Part shown: piece after piece, positions 59,453 to 64,000 of the stretch
Numbering within the stretch: position 1 is the first letter of the stretch
Layout: each line of letters opens with the position of its first letter
NCBI GenBank assembly: GCA_947624985.1
Contig: CANQMO010000006.1
Span: 1-64,000, forward strand
From: an uncultured Oscillospiraceae bacterium
GTDB lineage: Bacteria; Bacillota; Clostridia; Oscillospirales; Oscillospiraceae
Reading direction: 5' to 3'
Length of the DNA stretch: 64,000 nucleotides
Program-made: the position numbers and the translations under genes
Notes under the pieces: generated by a model
What the model saw: only the letters and a program-made list of their open reading frames with translations
Database searches by the model: none
Told to the model about the DNA's origin: nothing

Positions 59453-60502
59453 ATGAAGAAGATCCTTGCGCTTGTGCTGGCGCTGACCATGGTCCTGAGC
59501 CTGGGCGCCATCGCTTTTGCGGACGACGAGCCCATCAAGGTCGGTATCATCAACAACGACCCCAACGAGTCCGGCTACCGCACCGCCAATGTGGCTGACT
59601 TCGAGCGCGTTTTCTCCGAGGAGAACGGCTATGAGGCTCAGACCTTCTACAGCCTGAAGAACGACGAGCAGATCGCCGCCGCTCAGCAGATGATCCAGGG
59701 CGACATCGACTTCCTGCTGCTGTCCGCCGCCGCTACCACCGGCTGGGACTCCGTCCTCCAGGACGCCCAGACCAACGGCATCCCCGTGATCCTGTTCGAC
59801 CGCACCATCGACGCTGACGAGAGCCTGTATGTTGCCTCCGTCGTGTCCGACATGGCCAAGGAAGGCGAGACCGCTGTCACCTGGCTGGCCGATCAGGGCC
59901 TGGATGAGTACAACATCATCCACATTCAGGGCACCATGGGCTCCGCCGCTCAGGTGGGCCGCACCGGCGCTCTGGACGAGAAGGTCGCCGCTGAGGACAA
60001 CTGGAACATCGTGACCCAGCAGACCGCCGACTGGAACGCTGAGACCGCTCAGCAGATCGTGCAGTCCGTCATCGACTCCGGCGAGGAGTTCAACGTCATC
60101 TACGCTGAGAACGACGATATGGCCCGCGGCGCTGTGGCCGCTCTGGACAAGGCCAACATCACGCACGGCGTTGACGGCGATGTCATCGTCATGGGCTTCG
60201 ACTGCAACAAGTGGGCTCTTGAGGAAGTGCTCGCCGGCCGCTGGAACTACGACGGCCAGTGCAACCCCTTCCAGGCTGACACCATCGACGGTATCATCAA
60301 GGACCTGATGGCCGGCAACGAGCCCGCCGAGAAGACCATCATCATGGAAGAGGTCGGCTTTGACGCCGCCACCATCACCCAGGAAGACATCGACGCCTCC
60401 GGCATTGGTGTCGGCTCTGAGGAGATGGCCGAGGACGCCGAGGAGGAAGCTCCCGCTGACGAGGCTGAGGAGGACGCCGAGGCTGAGGAAGCCGCCGAAT
60501 AA
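59453..60502 (+). CDS. Sugar ABC transporter substrate-binding protein (YtfQ/RbsB-like), non-lipidated
   Basis: 349 residues. Signal peptide MKKILALVLALTMVLSLGAI, AFA-DD with no Cys, so it is not a lipoprotein, unlike most Gram-positive binding proteins. The periplasmic-binding fold (VGIINNDPNESGYRTANVAD, LLSAAATTGWDSVLQDAQTN, ENDDMARGAVAALDKANI) is closest to the galactofuranose/ribose group. A Glu/Asp/Ala tail of about 27 residues closes the chain. It is the first gene of the importer operon and is followed by a hairpin likely to raise its level relative to the rest. Confidence 0.9.
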   Translation: MKKILALVLALTMVLSLGAIAFADDEPIKVGIINNDPNESGYRTANVADFERVFSEENGYEAQTFYSLKNDEQIAAAQQMIQGDIDFLLLSAAATTGWDSVLQDAQTNGIPVILFDRTIDADESLYVASVVSDMAKEGETAVTWLADQGLDEYNIIHIQGTMGSAAQVGRTGALDEKVAAEDNWNIVTQQTADWNAETAQQIVQSVIDSGEEFNVIYAENDDMARGAVAALDKANITHGVDGDVIVMGFDCNKWALEEVLAGRWNYDGQCNPFQADTIDGIIKDLMAGNEPAEKTIIMEEVGFDAATITQEDIDASGIGVGSEEMAEDAEEEAPADEAEEDAEAEEAAE

Positions 60503-60522
60503 ATCCCCACAATCTGACACAA

Positions 60523-60558
60523 ACACGCGGTACGGTATTTTCATACCGCACCGCGTGT
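60523..60558 (+). terminator. Intercistronic hairpin between binding-protein and ATPase genes
   Basis: ACACGCGGT-a-CGGTA...TACCG-ca-CCGCGTGT, then ATTTCTT. The weak T-run suggests partial termination or 3' stabilisation, the usual means of making more binding protein than membrane parts. Confidence 0.75.
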
Positions 60559-60583
60559 ATTTCTTATCTAGGAGGCGAATGCA

Positions 60584-62098
60584 ATGCAGGAAGGCGCAGT
60601 ACTGGAATTGCGCGGGATCAGCAAATTCTTCCCCGGCGTCAAAGCCCTGCAAAACGTGGACTTCACCCTTCGCGCCGGCGAGGTCCACGCGCTCATGGGC
60701 GAGAACGGCGCCGGCAAGTCCACCCTTATCAAGTGCCTGACCGGCGTCTATCCCAAGGACGAGGGCGAGATCTATATGGCCGGCCATGACAAGGCCGTGA
60801 ACATCCGTTCCCCCCAGGACGCCCAGAACATCGGTATCAGCACGGTCTATCAGGAGATCACCCTCTGCCCCAACCTGACGGTGGCGGAGAATATGTACAT
60901 AGGCCGCACCAAAGGCTCTGTCACCCACTGGAAGCAGATGAACCGGGGGGCGGAGAAGATCCTCTCGGAGCTTGGCATCCCGGCGGCACCCGGCCAGCAG
61001 CTGTCCAGCTGCTCCATCGCGGTGCAGCAGATGGTGGCCATCGCCCGGGCGGTGGACATGGACTGCAAGGTCCTGATCCTTGACGAGCCTACCTCCTCTC
61101 TGGACGAGTCGGAGGTGGCGAAGCTGTTCAATCTCATGCGGGACCTGAAGGCCCGGGGCGTGGGGATCATCTTCGTGACCCACTTCCTGGATCAGGTCTA
61201 TGAGATCAGCGACCGGATCACGGTCCTGCGGGACGGCCAGCTGGTGGGCGAATACGTCATTGAGGATATGCCCCGGGTGCAGCTGGTCAGCAAAATGCTG
61301 GGCAAGGAGCTGGGAGACATATCCGGTATCAAAGAGCAGAGCGACGCGTCGGTGGACATGGGCTCCGTGCCGGTGCTGGAGGCGGAGCAGCTTGCCAGCA
61401 CGGCGGGTATCAAGCCCTTTGACTTCTCCATCCACAAGGGCGAGGTCAACGGCTTCACGGGCCTTCTGGGCTCCGGCCGCAGCGAGTGCGTCCGGGCCAT
61501 CTTCGGCGCGGACCGCACCGTGGGCGGCACCATCAAGATGAACGGCAAGCCCGTGAAGATCCGTAAGCCTTTGGACGCCATGAAAAACGGCATTGGGTAT
61601 CTGCCGGAGGACCGGAAGCTGGACGGTATCGTGGGCGACCTGTCGGTCCGGGACAACATCATTCTGGCCCTACAGGTGATGAAAGGCTTCTTCAAGCCCT
61701 TCAGCCGGGCCCAGGCGGAGGCGTTCGCGGACGAGTACATAAAGCTGCTGGAGATCAAGACCGCGTCCTCGGACACCCCCATCAACTCCCTCAGCGGCGG
61801 CAACCAGCAAAAGTGCATCGTGGCCCGGTGGCTGCTCACCAACCCGGTGTACCTCATTCTGGACGAACCGACCCGCGGTATCGACGTGGGCACCAAGACA
61901 GAGATACAGAAGCTGGTCCTTCAGCTGGCCGGCGAGGGAAAGAGCGTCACGTTCATCTCCTCCGAGACCGATGAGATGCTCAACACCTGCTCCCGGCTCA
62001 TCGTCATGCGCGACCGGAAGGTCGTGGGCGAGCTGAAGGGCGCGGACCTGAATCAGGATATGATCATGGCCACCATCGCAGGAGGTGAAGCGCAATGA
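60584..62098 (+). CDS. Sugar ABC transporter ATP-binding protein, two NBDs (YtfR-like)
   Basis: 504 residues with two tandem nucleotide-binding domains of the RbsA/MglA/YtfR type. NBD1 has Walker A GENGAGKSTL and LILDEPTSSLDESE. NBD2 has the degenerate P-loop GLLGSGRSE, normal for the family, signature LSGGNQQKCIVARWLL and LILDEPTRGIDVG. AGGAGG precedes ATG. The stop overlaps the next start (ATGA). Confidence 0.94.
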   Translation: MQEGAVLELRGISKFFPGVKALQNVDFTLRAGEVHALMGENGAGKSTLIKCLTGVYPKDEGEIYMAGHDKAVNIRSPQDAQNIGISTVYQEITLCPNLTVAENMYIGRTKGSVTHWKQMNRGAEKILSELGIPAAPGQQLSSCSIAVQQMVAIARAVDMDCKVLILDEPTSSLDESEVAKLFNLMRDLKARGVGIIFVTHFLDQVYEISDRITVLRDGQLVGEYVIEDMPRVQLVSKMLGKELGDISGIKEQSDASVDMGSVPVLEAEQLASTAGIKPFDFSIHKGEVNGFTGLLGSGRSECVRAIFGADRTVGGTIKMNGKPVKIRKPLDAMKNGIGYLPEDRKLDGIVGDLSVRDNIILALQVMKGFFKPFSRAQAEAFADEYIKLLEIKTASSDTPINSLSGGNQQKCIVARWLLTNPVYLILDEPTRGIDVGTKTEIQKLVLQLAGEGKSVTFISSETDEMLNTCSRLIVMRDRKVVGELKGADLNQDMIMATIAGGEAQ

Positions 62099-63207
62099 GT
62101 ACCGAAACAAAGACCCCCGTCAGGAAAGAGAGCCGCAGCATCGGCGAAATGCTGAAAGGGCTGGTCCGGCAGCAGATGTTCATCCCCGTCGCCGCGCTGC
62201 TGGCGCTGGTGCTGTTCAACCTGATCGCCGACCCCTCGTTTTTCGCCATCAAGCTGGGCACCAACAGCGCCGGTGACCCGGTGCTGACGGGCTACCTGAT
62301 CACCATTCTGGACAACGCCTCGGAGCTCGTCATCCTGGCCATCGGCATGACGCTGGTGACGGCGGCCTCCGGCGGACAGGACATCAGCGTGGGCGCCACC
62401 ATCGCCATCGCCGGCAGCGTGATGTTGCGGGTGCTGTGCGGTGCCAACGCCTCGTCCACCATGCAGGCCCCCATATGGGTGGCGTTCCTGATCTGCTGTG
62501 TGGTGAGCATGCTGTTCGGCGCGTTCAACGGTGTTCTGGTGGCCTATCTGAAGATACAGCCCATGGTGGCCACGCTGATCCTGTTCACCGCGGGCCGGTC
62601 TATCGCCGCCTGGATCAACAACAACCAGCTGCCCATCATCAGCGACCCGGTCTTCAGCTACGCGGGCACCTTCATCCCCGGCTGCCCGGTGCCCACGCCC
62701 ATCTTCATCGCCATCGCGTGCGTGGCGGTCATCTTCCTGGTCCTGAAATTCACCAACCTGGGCCTGTACACCCAGGCGGTGGGTATCAACGCCCAGTCCT
62801 CCCGGCTCAACGGGATCAACCCGGAGAAGATCAAGTTCCTGGCCTATGTGATCCTGGGCCTGTGCGTGGCCGTGGCGGGCTACATCAAGGTCAGCCGCTT
62901 CTCCACCATCAACTACTCCGTGGTGGCCAAGGACATTGAGATGGACGCCATTCTGGCGGTGGCTCTGGGCGGCAACGCTCTGGGCGGCGGCAAGTTCAAC
63001 ATGGCCGCGTCCATCCTGGGCGCCTATGTTATCCAGTTTTTGACCACGACGCTGTTCAAGTTCAACGTGAACTCCAGCGCTCTGCCCGCCTACAAGGCCG
63101 TGGTCGTGATCATCCTGGTGGTCATGAGCGCGCCCGCCGTGAAGGCCAAGCTGGGCAGCCTGCACAAGAAAAACGGCTCGGCAAAACCGGCAAAGGAGGC
63201 GGCGTGA
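62095..63207 (+). CDS. Sugar ABC transporter permease (YtfT-like)
   Basis: 370-residue membrane protein of the ribose/galactofuranose permease family (BPD_transp_2). Visible: VILAIGMTLVTAASGGQDIS with VGATIAIAGSVMLR, VAYLKIQPMVATLILFTAGR, and AVALGGNALGGGKFNMAASI. It is the first of two different permeases, so the channel is a heterodimer. Confidence 0.93.
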   Translation: MSTETKTPVRKESRSIGEMLKGLVRQQMFIPVAALLALVLFNLIADPSFFAIKLGTNSAGDPVLTGYLITILDNASELVILAIGMTLVTAASGGQDISVGATIAIAGSVMLRVLCGANASSTMQAPIWVAFLICCVVSMLFGAFNGVLVAYLKIQPMVATLILFTAGRSIAAWINNNQLPIISDPVFSYAGTFIPGCPVPTPIFIAIACVAVIFLVLKFTNLGLYTQAVGINAQSSRLNGINPEKIKFLAYVILGLCVAVAGYIKVSRFSTINYSVVAKDIEMDAILAVALGGNALGGGKFNMAASILGAYVIQFLTTTLFKFNVNSSALPAYKAVVVIILVVMSAPAVKAKLGSLHKKNGSAKPAKEAA

Positions 63208-63208
63208 C

Positions 63209-64000
63209 ATGAAAGAGGATAAGACGCTCCTGAAAAAACACGGCATGTCCGACACGAACACCCTTCTGACCATCACCATCACGGTATTCGTGCTGATGTA
63301 TGTGTTCGCCATGGTCTTTCTTAAGGGCGCGTTTTTGAAGCCCCAGACCTTCTGCAACCTGCTCAACGAGAACGCGGCACTGATCATCCTGGCTTGCGGC
63401 ATGAGCCTTGTGATGATCACCGGCGGTATCGACATCAGCGTGGGCTATCTGACCGCGCTGGTGTGCATGAGCTGCGCGGTGCATTTGGACTACGGCGGCG
63501 GCAGCGTGCCCACCGCCATGCTTCTGGCGCTGGGTATCGGCGTGGCCTTCGGCGTGGTGCAGGGCTTTTTGGTGGCCTATCTGGAGATCCAGCCCTTTAT
63601 CATCACGCTGGCGGGCATGTTCTTTGCCAAGGGCATGACCACCATCGTCAACAATACCCAGTTCAACGTGGCCCACGAGGGCTTCCAGGCCCTGAAGGCC
63701 ACCCGTATCTATCTCCCTGTCGGTTCGGTGAACCGGCTGGGCAACTATGTGCCGGCCTATGTGGAGATCGGCGTCATCGTGGCGCTGGTGGTCGTGGCGG
63801 TGCTGTTCGTGGTGCTCCGCTGGACCAGGCTCGGCCGCAGCTTCTACGCCGTGGGCGGCAACAACCAGAGCGCCAACATGCTGGGTATCAACGTCAAACG
63901 CAACAAGTTTTACGCCCACCTTCTGTGCAGCATACTGGCCAGTATCGGCGGCTTCGTGTACTTCCTGCATGTGGGCTCCGGCTCGCCCTCCCACGCCAGC
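63209..64000 (+). CDS. Sugar ABC transporter permease (YjfF-like), 3' end off window
   Basis: 264 residues visible. Same family as the preceding gene but distinct in sequence (LIILACGMSLVMITGGIDIS, LEIQPFIITLAGMFFAKGMT, YAVGGNNQSANMLGINV). ATG at 63209 one base after the preceding stop. The YtfT/YjfF pairing is the main reason for favouring a galactofuranose-type transporter over a ribose one, which has a single permease. Confidence 0.92.
   Translation, partial: MKEDKTLLKKHGMSDTNTLLTITITVFVLMYVFAMVFLKGAFLKPQTFCNLLNENAALIILACGMSLVMITGGIDISVGYLTALVCMSCAVHLDYGGGSVPTAMLLALGIGVAFGVVQGFLVAYLEIQPFIITLAGMFFAKGMTTIVNNTQFNVAHEGFQALKATRIYLPVGSVNRLGNYVPAYVEIGVIVALVVVAVLFVVLRWTRLGRSFYAVGGNNQSANMLGINVKRNKFYAHLLCSILASIGGFVYFLHVGSGSPSHAS

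Overview
The window looks like chromosomal DNA of a GC-rich, gut-type Clostridia (Oscillospiraceae / Flavonifractor-Lawsonibacter-Oscillibacter-like). The grounds are: a spo0A gene with its own Spo0A-type boxes, a Gram-positive sortase pilus with an LPQTG adhesin, LytTR/GHKL and OmpR two-component systems, lipoproteins with lipoboxes, typical Clostridia pairs (UPF0237-UPF0210, XRE-DUF3169, azlCD, paired chromate transporters) and strong AGGAGG ribosome sites. Species assignment is inference only.

Layout. 0-4.3 kb (minus): a pilus operon, with a thioester/Cna_B tip adhesin translationally coupled to a major pilin that runs off the left edge. 4.4-9.9 kb: two collagen-like Gly-X-Thr loci in the same orientation flank rfbBA (dTDP-glucose synthesis), a 193-bp hairpin-rich inverted-repeat element and a TnpW + large serine recombinase pair; the first collagen locus looks like a remnant. 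10.1-12.4 kb (plus): RbsD/FucU mutarotase and a split transketolase. 12.4-13.4 kb: an IS200-type insertion next to a broken aquaporin gene. 13.4-16.1 kb: galactokinase-like kinase and nicotinate phosphoribosyltransferase from face-to-face divergent promoters. 16.3-21.5 kb (plus): SUV3-like helicase, polysaccharide deacetylase lipoprotein, AzlCD exporter and a shortened MocR regulator. 21.7-23.7 kb: spo0A, then an XRE/DUF3169 pair with a palindromic operator. 24-26.7 kb: LysR divergent from a two-gene chromate transporter and an unknown gene.

27.5-33.1 kb (minus): an eight-gene operon of flavin and carbonyl chemistry (flavin reductase, TetR, FMN reductase, flavodoxin, aldo/keto reductase, esterase, CMD-cupin fusion, lipoprotein flavodoxin) behind one promoter whose -10 is covered by a three-half-site palindromic operator. 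33.4-41.9 kb is a patchy, partly lower-GC region: an internally deleted EamA transporter, an XRE regulator, a MATE efflux gene with a 5' attenuator-like hairpin, a frameshifted mobile-element gene, an M23 peptidase, a LytTR/GHKL system and an initiator tRNA.

42-54.8 kb is mostly housekeeping: carrier protein + acyltransferase, lipoprotein, mutY, uraA with a structured leader, trmO, the UPF0237/UPF0210 pair, and a comEA - response regulator - kinase - aminopeptidase - efp - zinc-ribbon run. 54.9-56.5 kb encodes a DD-carboxypeptidase-fold protein whose three catalytic motifs all appear lost and which carries a 9-unit acidic heptapeptide tail. 56.6-64 kb: AraC and GntR-LacI regulators divergent from a YtfQRT/YjfF-like sugar ABC importer that runs off the right edge.
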